A stretch of DNA of 64,000 nt from Cellulomonas humilata (lineage in GTDB: Bacteria > Actinomycetota > Actinomycetes > Actinomycetales > Cellulomonadaceae). Below are positions 37,754-47,020 of the stretch, piece by piece. The translations under genes and the position numbers were made by a program. Within the stretch, counting starts at the first letter, position 1; every line of letters starts with the position of its first letter. The notes beneath the pieces were generated by a model, which ran no database searches, was not told where the DNA came from, and saw only the letters and a list, made by a program, of their open reading frames with translations. The stretch lies in the NCBI RefSeq assembly GCF_030814415.1, contig NZ_JAUSVB010000002.1, forward strand, positions 868,001 to 932,000, in the 5' to 3' direction.

Positions 37754-40264
37754 TCAGCCCTCCGCCCGGACGAGCAGGGCGACGGGCAGCCGGTCCAGCA
37801 GCGGTCCGACGTCGACGACCCCTCCCGTCACGGGGCGGTCGGTGAGCACGTCGTGCCAGTCGCCGTCGGGGAGCGCGACCGTGTGGTCGGCCCAGCCCCC
37901 GAGCCGGTCGACGGCGGCCGCCAGCCGGGTGGCGACGACCGCCACGCGCGCGTGGCCGGCGACGGTCCGCGCGTAGGTGAGCGAGTGCCCGGACGAGTGG
38001 GCCAGCGGCAGGAACCCGCTGTCGGGACCGACGAACGCCTCCGGCAGCGACCTGCGCAGCCGCAGCGCCCGCGAGGTGACCAGCAGCTTCTCGTCGGCGA
38101 GATCGCGCGGACCGGCGCCGTCGTCGAGCCGGGCCAGGCGGGCGACCAACGGCTCCAGGGGGACCGGACGCCGGTTGTCGGGGTCGACGAGGACAGGGTT
38201 CGGCACCTCGGTGCCCTGGTAGACGTCGGGGATGCCGGGCAGGGTCAGCTGGACGAGCTTGGTGCCGAGGGTCGCCGCTCTGACCGCCGCCCGGGTGCGC
38301 AGCTCCCAGCCGGAGAACAGCTCGGCGACCGTGGGGTCCACCAGTGCCTGTCGTGCGGCATCGAGCACCGCGCCCTCGTACGGCTCGTCGGGAGCCGTCC
38401 ACGTGGTCCGGCTCTTCGACTCGCGGATCGCCTTCGTCAGGTACTCCACCAGCCGGTCCTCGGCGATCGGCCCGTCGTCGGTCCACGTGCCCGCCAGCGT
38501 CTGCCAGAGCAGGTACTCCGTGCGGCCGTCGAGCAGCGCGCTGCGGTACGGGGCCGAGGCGGCGCGCAGGGCGTCGACGAGCGCCGACCACTCGCGCGGG
38601 AGCTCGCTGAGGACCCCGAGCCGTGCCCGCGTGTCCTCGCCTCGCTTCGTGTCGTGGGTGGACAGGGTCGTCATGCCCAGCGGGGCCGAGACCTGCATCT
38701 GTGCCGCCCACGCCGACAGGTCGGTCGGCGTGAGCGCGAACTGCTCGGGCGCGCCGCCGACCTCGCAGAGGCCCGTCAGGTGGGTCCAGCGGTAGAACGC
38801 GGTGTCCTCGACGCCCTTGGCCATGACGGCGCCGCAGGTCTGCTGGAACCGCACGACGAGCTCGTCGCGGCGCGCCCCCCGCGTGCGACCGGCACTGCCG
38901 ACCTCGCGGCCGAGCAGGAGGTCGACGATGACGTCCATCGTCGCGCTGCGCTCCACGGACAGCCGCGCGCGGGCGTGGGCGGCGGCTGCCTGCATGACCT
39001 CCAGAGACTCCGGGTGCACGGGCTCGCCGGGCACGACGTAGGCGCGGTAGCGGTCGAACGCCACGAGCAGCTCGATCAGGCAGTCCTCCAGCGCGCGCCA
39101 GGTGTGGTCGCGCAGGCGGAGGTCGTCGCGGCAGATGTCGGCCGCGAGCGAGGTCAACCGGTGCACCTCCGCGTACAGAGGACCGTCGACGATCTCCCGC
39201 TTGGCCTGCTCGGCCATCGCCGCGAACGCGTCCGAGGTGTCGCCCGTGAGCCGGTGCATGACGGCACCGAGCACCGCGGCGCCGCCCGGGTCGACGAAGG
39301 TCTCCTGGATCCGCCACAGCGCCTCGTACCCGGTGCTGCCCGCGGTCTCCCAGTCGGGCGGGAGTGTCTCGGTGCCCTCGAGGATCTTCTCGACGACCAC
39401 CCACGCACCGCCGCTCGCCTCGCGCAGCCGGGCCAGGTAGCCGGCGGGGTCGGCGAGGCCGTCCGGGTGGTCGATACGCAGGCCGTCGATCGTGCCGTCC
39501 GCGAGCAGCGACAGGACCAGCGCGTGCGTCGCGTCGAACACGGCAGGGTCCTCGACGCGGACCGCGAGCAGCGTGCCGACGTCGAAGAACCGCCGGTAGT
39601 TGAGCTCCTCGTCGGCCACACGCCAGTACGCGAGCCGGTAGTGCTGCCGCTCGACCAGCTCCGCCAGGGACAGCGACTCCGTGCCCGGGCGGACCGGGAA
39701 CACGTGGTCGTGGTAGCGCAGGACGGTCCGGGTGCCCTCGCCGGGGATGTCGACCTCGTCCAGAGCCAGCTCGTCGCGACCCAGCACGGCACCGATGCGG
39801 TCGCCGAGCACCGGCATCAGGACGGCCCCGTCGCCCGCGGACCAGTCCACGTCGAACCAGTCCGCGTACGGCGAGTCGGCCCCCTCGGCCAGCACCGACC
39901 ACAGCGCGCGGTTGTGCCAGACGGGCGTGGGGACAGCCATGTGGTTGGGCACGATGTCGAGCACCAGCCCGAGGCCCGCCTCGCGCGCCGCCGCCGCCAG
40001 CCGGCGCAGTGCGGGCAGCCCGCCCAGCTCAGGAGCGATCTCGTCGTGGTCGACCACGTCGTACCCGTGCGTCGACCCGGGCGCGGCCCTCAGGATCGGC
40101 GACAGGTACACGTGCGTGACACCGAGCGACGCGAGGTACGGGACGCGCTGCACCGCGTCGTCGAGCGTCAGGTCCGCACCCAGCTGCAACCGGTAGGTCG
40201 AGCCCGGCACGGGCTTGCCCGCCGTCGGCAGCCGGCGGGTGGGCGTGGGACGCGGTTCGCTCAT
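37754..40264 (-). CDS. treY: Malto-oligosyltrehalose synthase
   Basis: 836 residues. The GH13 family 26 features are present: YRLQLGADLTLDDA near the N-terminus, YLSPILRAAPGSTHGYDVVD, GLRIDHPDGLADP (nucleophile Asp) and VVEKILEGTE (acid/base Glu). It isomerises the reducing-end bond of maltodextrins to the alpha,alpha-1,1 linkage. ATG 40264 overlaps the glgX stop (ATGA), indicating coupled translation of the trehalose-from-glycogen route. Confidence 0.95.
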   Translation of the reverse strand: MSEPRPTPTRRLPTAGKPVPGSTYRLQLGADLTLDDAVQRVPYLASLGVTHVYLSPILRAAPGSTHGYDVVDHDEIAPELGGLPALRRLAAAAREAGLGLVLDIVPNHMAVPTPVWHNRALWSVLAEGADSPYADWFDVDWSAGDGAVLMPVLGDRIGAVLGRDELALDEVDIPGEGTRTVLRYHDHVFPVRPGTESLSLAELVERQHYRLAYWRVADEELNYRRFFDVGTLLAVRVEDPAVFDATHALVLSLLADGTIDGLRIDHPDGLADPAGYLARLREASGGAWVVVEKILEGTETLPPDWETAGSTGYEALWRIQETFVDPGGAAVLGAVMHRLTGDTSDAFAAMAEQAKREIVDGPLYAEVHRLTSLAADICRDDLRLRDHTWRALEDCLIELLVAFDRYRAYVVPGEPVHPESLEVMQAAAAHARARLSVERSATMDVIVDLLLGREVGSAGRTRGARRDELVVRFQQTCGAVMAKGVEDTAFYRWTHLTGLCEVGGAPEQFALTPTDLSAWAAQMQVSAPLGMTTLSTHDTKRGEDTRARLGVLSELPREWSALVDALRAASAPYRSALLDGRTEYLLWQTLAGTWTDDGPIAEDRLVEYLTKAIRESKSRTTWTAPDEPYEGAVLDAARQALVDPTVAELFSGWELRTRAAVRAATLGTKLVQLTLPGIPDVYQGTEVPNPVLVDPDNRRPVPLEPLVARLARLDDGAGPRDLADEKLLVTSRALRLRRSLPEAFVGPDSGFLPLAHSSGHSLTYARTVAGHARVAVVATRLAAAVDRLGGWADHTVALPDGDWHDVLTDRPVTGGVVDVGPLLDRLPVALLVRAEG

Positions 40265-42513
40265 GCGCTGGGGCGCGGCTTGGTGGTCCGCCGCTTCGGC
40301 TTCTCGTCGGCCGCTTCCCCGTGCCCACGGCCCTTCACCTGCTTGGCCGCCTCGCTCGCCGCCGCCGCGACCGCGCCGATGCCCGACGACGTCGGGGACG
40401 GCAGGATCGACGGCCGGGTGAACACGATGATCGACTTCTCGCGGAGCTGGAGGGTCGAGCCCGCCGCGACCGTGCTGCCGGCCTCGATCTGCGAGTCCGT
40501 GTCCACGACCGCAGTCCAGACGTCCCCGAACCGGCTCGGCGGGAGGGTGAACGAGGCCGCGTCGGGCTGGCCGTTGAACAGCACCAGGAAGCTGTCGTCG
40601 ACGATCTCCTGGCCCCGCAGGTCCGGCTCGGCGATCGCGTCACCGTTGAGGAACACCATGACGGCCCGCGCGTGGTCGGCCGCCCAGGCCTCCTCGCGCA
40701 TGTGGTGCCCGTCCGGCGCGAGCCAGGCCAGGTCGAGGAGGTCGGACTCGTCCTCGAGGTCGGGCTCGCCCGCGAAGAACCGACGGCGTCGGAACACGGG
40801 GTGGTCCTGCCGCAGCCGCACCAGGCGTCGCGTGAACTCGAGCAGGTCGGTCTCGTCCTGGTCCAGCGTCCAGTCGATCCACGAGATCGGGCCGTCCTGG
40901 CAGTACACGTTGTTGTTGCCCTGCTGGGTGCGACCCAGCTCGTCACCGTGGGCGAGCATCGGGACGCCCTGCGAGAGCAGCAGGGTGGTGAGGAAGTTCC
41001 GTCGTTGCCGTGCGCGCAACGTGTTCACGGACGCGTCGTCCGTCGGACCCTCGACCCCGCAGTTCCAGGACCGGTTGTGGCTCTCGCCGTCCTTGTTGCC
41101 CTCGCCGTTGGCGTCGTTGTGCTTCTCGTTGTAGGACACGAGGTCGTTCAGCGTGAAGCCGTCGTGCGCGGTGACGAAGTTGACGCTCGCGATCGGCCGT
41201 CGGCCCGTGTGCTCGTAGAGGTCCGACGAGCCCGACAGGCGGCTGGCGAACTCCCCGAGCGTCGACGGCTCGCCGCGCCAGAAGTCGCGGACCGTGTCGC
41301 GGTACTTGCCGTTCCACTCGGACCACAACGGCGGGAACCCGCCCACCTGGTACCCGCCGTCGCCGACGTCCCACGGCTCGGCGATGAGCTTGACCTGGGA
41401 GACGACCGGGTCCTGGTGCACCAGGTCGAAGAACGCCGACAGGCGGTCGACCTCGTGGAACTGGCGGGCGAGCGTGGCGGCCAGGTCGAACCGGAAGCCG
41501 TCGACGTGCATCTCCAGGACCCAGTACCGCAGCGAGTCCATGATCAGCTGGAGCACGTGCGGCGACCGCATGAGCAGCGAGTTGCCGGTGCCGGTCGTGT
41601 CGAAGTAGTGCGCCTGGTCGTCGTCGACCAGCCGGTAATAGTTGGCGTTGTCGAGGCCGCGGAAGCTCAGCGTGGGGCCCAGGTGGTTGCCCTCGGCCGT
41701 GTGGTTGTAGACCACGTCGAGGATGACCTCGATGTCGGCGGCGTGCAGCTCCTTGACCATCGCCTTGAACTCCTGCACCTGCTGGCCGGCGTGCTGGAAC
41801 GCGGCGTAGCCGTTGTGCGGCGCGAAGAACCCGATGGTGTTGTAGCCCCAGTAGTTCGACAGCCCCTTCTCGACGAGCGACGGGTCGTTGACGAACTGGT
41901 GCACGGGCATCAGCTCGACCGCCGTCACGCCGAGCGACGTGAGGTGCTCGATGACCGCGGGGTGGGCGAGCCCGGCGTACGTGCCGCGCAGCTCCTCCGG
42001 CACGGCGGGGTGCTGCATCGTCAGGCCGCGCACGTGCGCCTCGTAGATGACCGACTCGTGGTACTCGTGCTGCGGAGGCCGGTCGTGGCCCCAGTCGAAG
42101 TACGGGTTGATGACCACCGAGGTCATCGTGTGCGCGGCCGAGTCGTCGTCGTTGCGCTTCTCCGGGTCGGCGAAGTCGTACGAGTACAGCGACGGGTCGC
42201 CGTCGATCTGCCCGTCGATCGCCTTGGCGTACGGGTCGAGGAGCAGCTTGTTCGGGTTGCAGCGGTCACCCTGTGCCGGGTCGTACGGACCGTGAACCCG
42301 GTAGCCGTAGCGCTGCCCGGGCGTGATGGCGGGCAGGTACCCGTGCCACACGAACGCGTCGACCTCGGTCAGGTTCGTCCGGGTCTCGGTGCCGTCGTCG
42401 GCGATCAGGCAGAGCTCGACTCGTTCGGCCACCTCGGAGAACAGGGCGAAGTTCGTCCCGGTCCCGTCATAGGTGGCGCCCAGGGGGTAGGGGCGTCCCG
42501 GCCACATCTGCAT
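40261..42513 (-). CDS. glgX: Glycogen debranching enzyme
   Basis: 750 residues. CBM48 domain (RPYPLGATYDGTGTNFALFS), then a GH13 barrel with VILDVVYNHTAEG, DGFRFDLAATL (nucleophile), LIAEPWDVG (acid/base) and NFVTAHDGFTLNDLVSYN. It removes alpha-1,6 branches to supply linear maltodextrins to TreY/TreZ. ATG 42513 with GGGGG upstream was preferred to GTG 42585. The C-terminal 40 residues are Ala/Lys/Arg-rich and unlike the core family, a possible disordered tail. Confidence 0.94.
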   Translation of the reverse strand: MQMWPGRPYPLGATYDGTGTNFALFSEVAERVELCLIADDGTETRTNLTEVDAFVWHGYLPAITPGQRYGYRVHGPYDPAQGDRCNPNKLLLDPYAKAIDGQIDGDPSLYSYDFADPEKRNDDDSAAHTMTSVVINPYFDWGHDRPPQHEYHESVIYEAHVRGLTMQHPAVPEELRGTYAGLAHPAVIEHLTSLGVTAVELMPVHQFVNDPSLVEKGLSNYWGYNTIGFFAPHNGYAAFQHAGQQVQEFKAMVKELHAADIEVILDVVYNHTAEGNHLGPTLSFRGLDNANYYRLVDDDQAHYFDTTGTGNSLLMRSPHVLQLIMDSLRYWVLEMHVDGFRFDLAATLARQFHEVDRLSAFFDLVHQDPVVSQVKLIAEPWDVGDGGYQVGGFPPLWSEWNGKYRDTVRDFWRGEPSTLGEFASRLSGSSDLYEHTGRRPIASVNFVTAHDGFTLNDLVSYNEKHNDANGEGNKDGESHNRSWNCGVEGPTDDASVNTLRARQRRNFLTTLLLSQGVPMLAHGDELGRTQQGNNNVYCQDGPISWIDWTLDQDETDLLEFTRRLVRLRQDHPVFRRRRFFAGEPDLEDESDLLDLAWLAPDGHHMREEAWAADHARAVMVFLNGDAIAEPDLRGQEIVDDSFLVLFNGQPDAASFTLPPSRFGDVWTAVVDTDSQIEAGSTVAAGSTLQLREKSIIVFTRPSILPSPTSSGIGAVAAAASEAAKQVKGRGHGEAADEKPKRRTTKPRPSA

Positions 42514-42658
42514 GGCCCCCAGGGTGCCAGTCGACCGCCCATCCGGCGCGGGGTGCGAGCCCATGACTTGGGTGGACTTCGCCACACCGACCCCATTGCG
42601 CCCGGGCCCGCGACCTGGTGCGCTTGCCGTCGGCGGTCCGACGAGGCAGGGGAGTGAC
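42514..42658. promoter_or_regulatory. Divergent glgX/flavoprotein promoter region
   Basis: 145 bp between the divergently read glgX operon and the flavoprotein gene. AGGGGA serves the GTG at 42659 and GGGGG serves glgX. No clear operator was seen. Confidence 0.3.
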
Positions 42659-43888
42659 GTGAGCGGTCAGGTCGTGGTCGTGGGTGGCGGGCTGGCGGGT
42701 GCGAAGACCGTCGAGGGGCTGCGGGAGCGGGGATACGACGGGGGGATCGTCCTGCTCGGCACCGAGACCGAGCGCCCGTACGAGCGCCCACCGCTGTCGA
42801 AGGGCTACCTCCAGGGCAGCGACGAGCGCGACGGCGCGTTCGTGCACCCCGCGGACTGGTACGGCGCCCACGACGTCGACCTCCGCCTGGGGACGACGGT
42901 CCGGTCGATCGACCTGGGCGCACGTGACGTGGTCGACGGCTCCGGGACCCGGACGGGCTGGGACCACCTCGTCCTCGCGACCGGCTCGGAGCCGCGCCGG
43001 CTCGACGTGCCCGGCGCCGGCCTCGACGGTGTCGTCCACCTGCGGACCCTCGACGACAGCGACCGCCTGCGCGCGCTGCTGAGGCCTGGCACGCGCGTCG
43101 TGGTCGTCGGCGGCGGGTGGATCGGTCTCGAGGTCACCGCTGCCGCCCGTGCGGCCGGTTGCGAGGTGAGCGTCCTGGTGCGCGACCCGCTGCCGCTGCT
43201 GGCGGTCCTCGGCCCGGAGCTCGCCGCGATGTTCGCGGACCTGCACCGCGAGAACGGGGTCGACCTGCGGACGCGGACCGAGATCTCCGAGATCGTCGCC
43301 GCGGGTGACGGCACGCACGTGGGCGCGGTCGAGCTGGCCGACGGCACGCTGATCGACGCCGACCTGGTCGTCGTCGGGATCGGGGCCGCTCCCCGTGTCG
43401 ACCTTGCGAAGGCCGCCGGGCTGCACGTGGAGGACGGGGTGGTGGTCGACGCCCACCTGCGCTCGTCGAACCCGCACGTGCTGGCCGTCGGCGACATCGC
43501 CCGTGCGCACCACCCGTTCCTGGGCACCCACCTGCGCGTCGAGCACTGGGCCAACGCGCTGAACCAGCCGGCGACCGCGGCGGCGACGGTCGTCGGCGCC
43601 GACGAGCCCTACGACAAGCTCCCGTACTTCTTCACCGACCAGTTCGACCTGGGTATGGAGTACGTCGGCTACGTGGGGTCCCACGGGTACGACGAGGTGG
43701 TCGTGCGCGGCGACCTCCAGGGCCGGGAGCTCATCGCGTTCTGGCGGCGCGAGGGACGGGTGCTGGCCGCGATGAACGTCAACGTGTGGGACGTCGTGGA
43801 CGACGTGCAGGCGCTCATCCGGTCGCGTGCGGTGATCGACCACGACCGGTTGGCCGACCCGGACGTGCCCCTGGCGGAGCTGCTCTAG
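42659..43888 (+). CDS. FAD-dependent ferredoxin/rubredoxin reductase-type oxidoreductase
   Basis: 409 residues. FAD motif VVVGGGLAGAKT at the N-terminus, the NAD(P)H motif VVVGGGWIGLEV in the middle, then VLAVGDIARAHH for the second FAD contact and a Reductase_C domain (LPYFFTDQFDLGMEYVGY). It probably moves electrons from NAD(P)H to a ferredoxin; no partner ferredoxin or P450 is adjacent. GTG 42659 follows AGGGGA. Its TAG stop shares CTAG with the convergent ligase gene. Confidence 0.92.
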   Translation: MSGQVVVVGGGLAGAKTVEGLRERGYDGGIVLLGTETERPYERPPLSKGYLQGSDERDGAFVHPADWYGAHDVDLRLGTTVRSIDLGARDVVDGSGTRTGWDHLVLATGSEPRRLDVPGAGLDGVVHLRTLDDSDRLRALLRPGTRVVVVGGGWIGLEVTAAARAAGCEVSVLVRDPLPLLAVLGPELAAMFADLHRENGVDLRTRTEISEIVAAGDGTHVGAVELADGTLIDADLVVVGIGAAPRVDLAKAAGLHVEDGVVVDAHLRSSNPHVLAVGDIARAHHPFLGTHLRVEHWANALNQPATAAATVVGADEPYDKLPYFFTDQFDLGMEYVGYVGSHGYDEVVVRGDLQGRELIAFWRREGRVLAAMNVNVWDVVDDVQALIRSRAVIDHDRLADPDVPLAELL

Positions 43889-44973
43889 CGGGCGAGCGTC
43901 CGGTCCACCGCGCGGCGCACGACCTCGTCGTCGTCCGCGCCCTCGGCCCGCCACCCGAGCTGCTGGATCGCGCCGTTGCCGCGGCGCAGGACCGTGGCCA
44001 GCTGCCGCTCCACCCACTCCAGGTCCCCGGCCTCGGTCAGGGCCGGCCGCACGTGGTCGACCAGCTGGGCGATGACGTCTGCGGCAGGCAGCGGCGTCCC
44101 GGTCAGCGGACTGACCAGGTCGCCCGTGAGGCCGGACCGGGCGGCCCGCCAGGTCGCCGCCCGCAGCAGCTCGGTGCGCGGCTCCGCCACCGGCTCGCCC
44201 GTCGCCGTCTCCGCGATCCCGCGCACGAGCGCAGCCTGCAGAGCGGCGTCGTCGGCGTCCAGGCACACGTCGGCGACGCGGACCTCGACCGTCGGGTACC
44301 GCGACGAGAGGCGGGCGTCGAAGTAGACCATCCCCTCGTCGAGGATCGCCCCGGTGCGCAGGAGGTCGTCGATGACCGCGCGGTAGCCGGACGCGTTGCC
44401 GAAGGGGGCGGTCGGACCCGCCGTCGGCCAGCGACCCCACACCTGCGAGCGGTAGGACGCGTACCCGGTGCTAGTGCCCTGCCAGGACGGGCTGTTGCCG
44501 GACAGGGCGAGCAGCACCGCGTTCCACGGCCTCAGGTGGTCGAGGATGCGCACGCCCTCGTCCTCGTCGGCGATGGAGACGTGCACGTGGCAGCCGCAGG
44601 TGAGCTGGTCGCGGGCAGTCTGCGCGAACTCGGCCCGGATGGCGTACGCACGCCGGTCCGGCAGCACCGTGGACTCGACGGCCTGCGGCGCCGTGGCCAG
44701 CGCGGCGATCCGCGCACCGGCCTGGCGGGCGACCGCGTCGGTCCGGGCGCGGCCGGCGCGGATCTCCGCCACCAGCTCGGCGAGGTCGGCACGCGGGGGC
44801 GTCGACGTCTCGATCTGCTCCTGCTTGAACTCCTTCTCCAGGTCGCCGCCCGGCTCGTCGGTGGGTGAGGGCGCCACGGCGGACGCGTGGCGGAGCACTG
44901 TCGTCGCCACCGGCTGCGGTCTCCCCTCGGGGGTGACCAGCAGGAACTCCTCCTCGACACCCAGGGTCCGCAT
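43885..44973 (-). CDS. Glutamate-cysteine ligase-like carboxylate-amine ligase (YbdK type)
   Basis: 362 residues. The opening LGVEEEFLLV, the histidine motif TCGCHVHVSI, and YRSQVWGRWP are typical of the GCS2/YbdK family. E. coli YbdK has weak glutamate-cysteine ligase activity; the true substrate here may differ. No mycothiol or ergothioneine gene is adjacent. ATG 44973 has CACACT 6 nt upstream, a poor -10, and no ribosome site. It faces galE across 95 bp. Confidence 0.88.
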   Translation of the reverse strand: MRTLGVEEEFLLVTPEGRPQPVATTVLRHASAVAPSPTDEPGGDLEKEFKQEQIETSTPPRADLAELVAEIRAGRARTDAVARQAGARIAALATAPQAVESTVLPDRRAYAIRAEFAQTARDQLTCGCHVHVSIADEDEGVRILDHLRPWNAVLLALSGNSPSWQGTSTGYASYRSQVWGRWPTAGPTAPFGNASGYRAVIDDLLRTGAILDEGMVYFDARLSSRYPTVEVRVADVCLDADDAALQAALVRGIAETATGEPVAEPRTELLRAATWRAARSGLTGDLVSPLTGTPLPAADVIAQLVDHVRPALTEAGDLEWVERQLATVLRRGNGAIQQLGWRAEGADDDEVVRRAVDRTLAR

Positions 44974-44979
44974 CGGATC

Positions 44980-44985
44980 AGTGTG
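44980..44985 (-). promoter_or_regulatory. Weak -10 hexamer CACACT for the YbdK-type gene
   Basis: CACACT lies 6 nt before ATG 44973. It keeps the A at position 2 and the final T of TANNNT but lacks the first T, so this is the weakest of the leaderless candidates. Confidence 0.3.
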
Positions 44986-45055
44986 GGGGCGTGGGCATCG
45001 CCGCGCGCGGCGACGGGTGGTCGAGCGCCAGGGGCGAGCGCGTGTGCCGACCGGC

Positions 45056-45061
45056 TAGGGT
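45056..45061 (+). promoter_or_regulatory. -10 hexamer TAGGGT for galE (leaderless)
   Basis: TAGGGT ends 7 nt before GTG 45069 with no ribosome site between. Confidence 0.55.
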
Positions 45062-45068
45062 CCAGCGT

Positions 45069-46040
45069 GTGACTGTGCTCGTGACCGGGGGAGCCGGGTA
45101 CATCGGGGCCCATGTGGTGCGCCTGCTGCAGTCCGCCGGGCGTGAGGTGGTCGTCGTCGACGACCTGAGCACCGGCTTCGCCGACCGCGTGGGCGGAGCG
45201 CCCCTCGTGCAGCTCGACCTGGGAGAGCCGTCGAGCGTCGACCCGCTCACGGAGGCGTGCCGTGCGCACGGCGTCACGGCGGTGATCCACCTGGCCGCAC
45301 GCAAGCGGGTCGACGAGTCCGTCGCACGTCCGCTCTGGTACGTGACGCAGAACGTCGGCGGGCTGGCGAACGTCCTGCGCGCGACCCGGGCCGCGCGGGT
45401 GGACAGGTTCATCTTCTCGTCGTCCGCCGCCGTCTACGGGTCCTGCGGGGAAGCGGCGGTGGGCGAGGACGACGCCACCCGGCCGGTGAACCCGTACGGG
45501 CGCAGCAAGCTGGCCGGCGAGCTGCTGCTCCGCGACGTCGTCCGGTCGAGCGACCTGCGTGCGGTCTCGTTGCGGTACTTCAACATCGCAGGTGCCGGCT
45601 GGCCGGAGCTCGGGGACACCGGCGTGACCAACCTCGTGACGCAGACGCTCGACCGCCTGACCCGCGGTGAGCGTGCCGAGGTCTACGGCACGGACTACGC
45701 GACGCCGGACGGCAGCTGCGTGCGCGACTACCTGCACGTCCTCGACCTGGCGCAGGCGCACGTCGCCGTGCTGGACCGGCTGGAGGCCGGTCACCTGCCG
45801 CGGGACGTCTACAACGTGGGGACGGGTCACGGCGCGTCCGTGCTGGAGGTCCTCGAGCTGCTGGGGCAGGTCAGCGGCTTGGACGCCGCACCCGAGGCTG
45901 CGCCGCGTCGCGCAGGTGACCCCGCGTCGGTCGTCGCGGCCGTGGACCGGATCCGCGACGACGTCGGCTGGGTGGCTCAGCACCGGATGCCGGAGGTGCT
46001 GTCCAGCGCGTGGGCGGCCTGGAGCGCCGCACACCCCTAG
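45069..46040 (+). CDS. galE: UDP-glucose 4-epimerase (extended SDR)
   Basis: 323 residues. NAD-binding TGGAGYIGAH at 6-15, the catalytic YxxxK in NPYGRSKLAG with the preceding serine in FSSSAAVYG, and C-terminal SCVRDYLHVLDLAQAHV. It interconverts UDP-glucose and UDP-galactose; close NDP-sugar epimerases cannot be fully excluded. GTG 45069 follows TAGGGT directly. Its TAG stop shares CTAG with the EamA gene. It may supply sugars to the glycan cassette downstream. Confidence 0.92.
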   Translation: MTVLVTGGAGYIGAHVVRLLQSAGREVVVVDDLSTGFADRVGGAPLVQLDLGEPSSVDPLTEACRAHGVTAVIHLAARKRVDESVARPLWYVTQNVGGLANVLRATRAARVDRFIFSSSAAVYGSCGEAAVGEDDATRPVNPYGRSKLAGELLLRDVVRSSDLRAVSLRYFNIAGAGWPELGDTGVTNLVTQTLDRLTRGERAEVYGTDYATPDGSCVRDYLHVLDLAQAHVAVLDRLEAGHLPRDVYNVGTGHGASVLEVLELLGQVSGLDAAPEAAPRRAGDPASVVAAVDRIRDDVGWVAQHRMPEVLSSAWAAWSAAHP

Positions 46041-46909
46041 GCGTGCGCCGCGCTCGGGTCCGACGAGCCGATCTCGGTCTGGTCCGCCGGCGGTGAGCCG
46101 AACCGCGCCACGACGAGCGCCCCCGCCAGGACGAGCGCGAAGGCGGCGACCGACGCCGGTCCCGCACCGGCGGCCGGTCGGTCACCCGCCAGCAGGAGGC
46201 CCAGACCGGCACCGACGACCGTCTCCGTGCCGACCATCAGCGCGGTCACGGGGACCACCGCCGCCCGCCGCAGGGCGAGCGCGGACACCGCCAGGCCGAG
46301 GACGCCGCAAAGGCCGGCGCACCACGCGACGGGGTCCGTCAGCACCTCGACGGGGACGGAGACGTCGACCGTGTGCGCGCCGAGCGCGAGCACCCCGAAC
46401 GCCGCGCCGGCCAGCGCGGCCAGGACGAGGCCACGCCACCGCGTGGGCGGCCCGAGCGCGAGGGTGCCGGCGACCACCGCGATCGTCACCGTCGCCCCCA
46501 CGACGAACCACGTGGTGCCAGGAGTCGGTGTTGTCGTGGTCTGCGGGGAGACCGCCAGCGCGAGGACGACGAGCCCGACCGCGATGCTGGCGAGCCCCAG
46601 CCAGTCGGTCCAGCGCAGCCGGGCGCCGAGCACGAGGACGGACAGGACCGCGGCGACCGCGAGGCTCGACGCGCGACCCGCCTGGACGGCGAACACGGGC
46701 AGGGTGCGCAGGGCGACGAACGACAGGGCGAAGCCGAGCGCGACGAGGGCCAGCGCGAGCAGGTAGAGCGGGCTGCGGGCGAGGCCGCCGACGAGGGCTG
46801 CGTCGAGCCGCACGTCCGCCGGGAGCCGTCGTGCGGCGACGGCCTGGAGCACGATCGCGGTCCCCGAGCAGAGGGCCGCCACGGCGACGCACACCAGCGC
46901 GAGCCCCAC
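46037..46909 (-). CDS. EamA/DMT-family transporter
   Basis: 290 residues with about 9-10 membrane helices in two EamA halves (LQAVAARRLPADV early, ALMVGTETVVGAGLG late). Substrate not predictable. I chose GTG 46909 because AGGAGG lies 6 nt upstream (46916-46921). Readings starting further upstream at 46951 or 46954 add a short basic stretch without a ribosome site. It converges with galE through a shared CTAG. Confidence 0.88.
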   Translation of the reverse strand: MGLALVCVAVAALCSGTAIVLQAVAARRLPADVRLDAALVGGLARSPLYLLALALVALGFALSFVALRTLPVFAVQAGRASSLAVAAVLSVLVLGARLRWTDWLGLASIAVGLVVLALAVSPQTTTTPTPGTTWFVVGATVTIAVVAGTLALGPPTRWRGLVLAALAGAAFGVLALGAHTVDVSVPVEVLTDPVAWCAGLCGVLGLAVSALALRRAAVVPVTALMVGTETVVGAGLGLLLAGDRPAAGAGPASVAAFALVLAGALVVARFGSPPADQTEIGSSDPSAAHA

Positions 46910-47020
46910 CGCAGACCTCCTCTTCCGTCCCGTCCTGTGTGGCGATGCCACCAACGTGCCCGAGGCACCCTATGCTCCACGCTGACGTCGTGGGGGCAGG
47001 AACCATCGCAAGGAGCACAG

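Noticed and set aside
34447-37845. 1132-codon plus-strand open frame covering sir start, zapE and treZ
   Set aside because: It runs in the wrong frame across zapE and antisense to treZ, is Arg/Pro-rich, and has no start signal. The true genes explain the region.
37853-41134. 1093-codon plus-strand frame opposite treY and glgX
   Set aside because: Antisense shadow of two clear GH13 enzymes, composition typical of GC-rich shadows.
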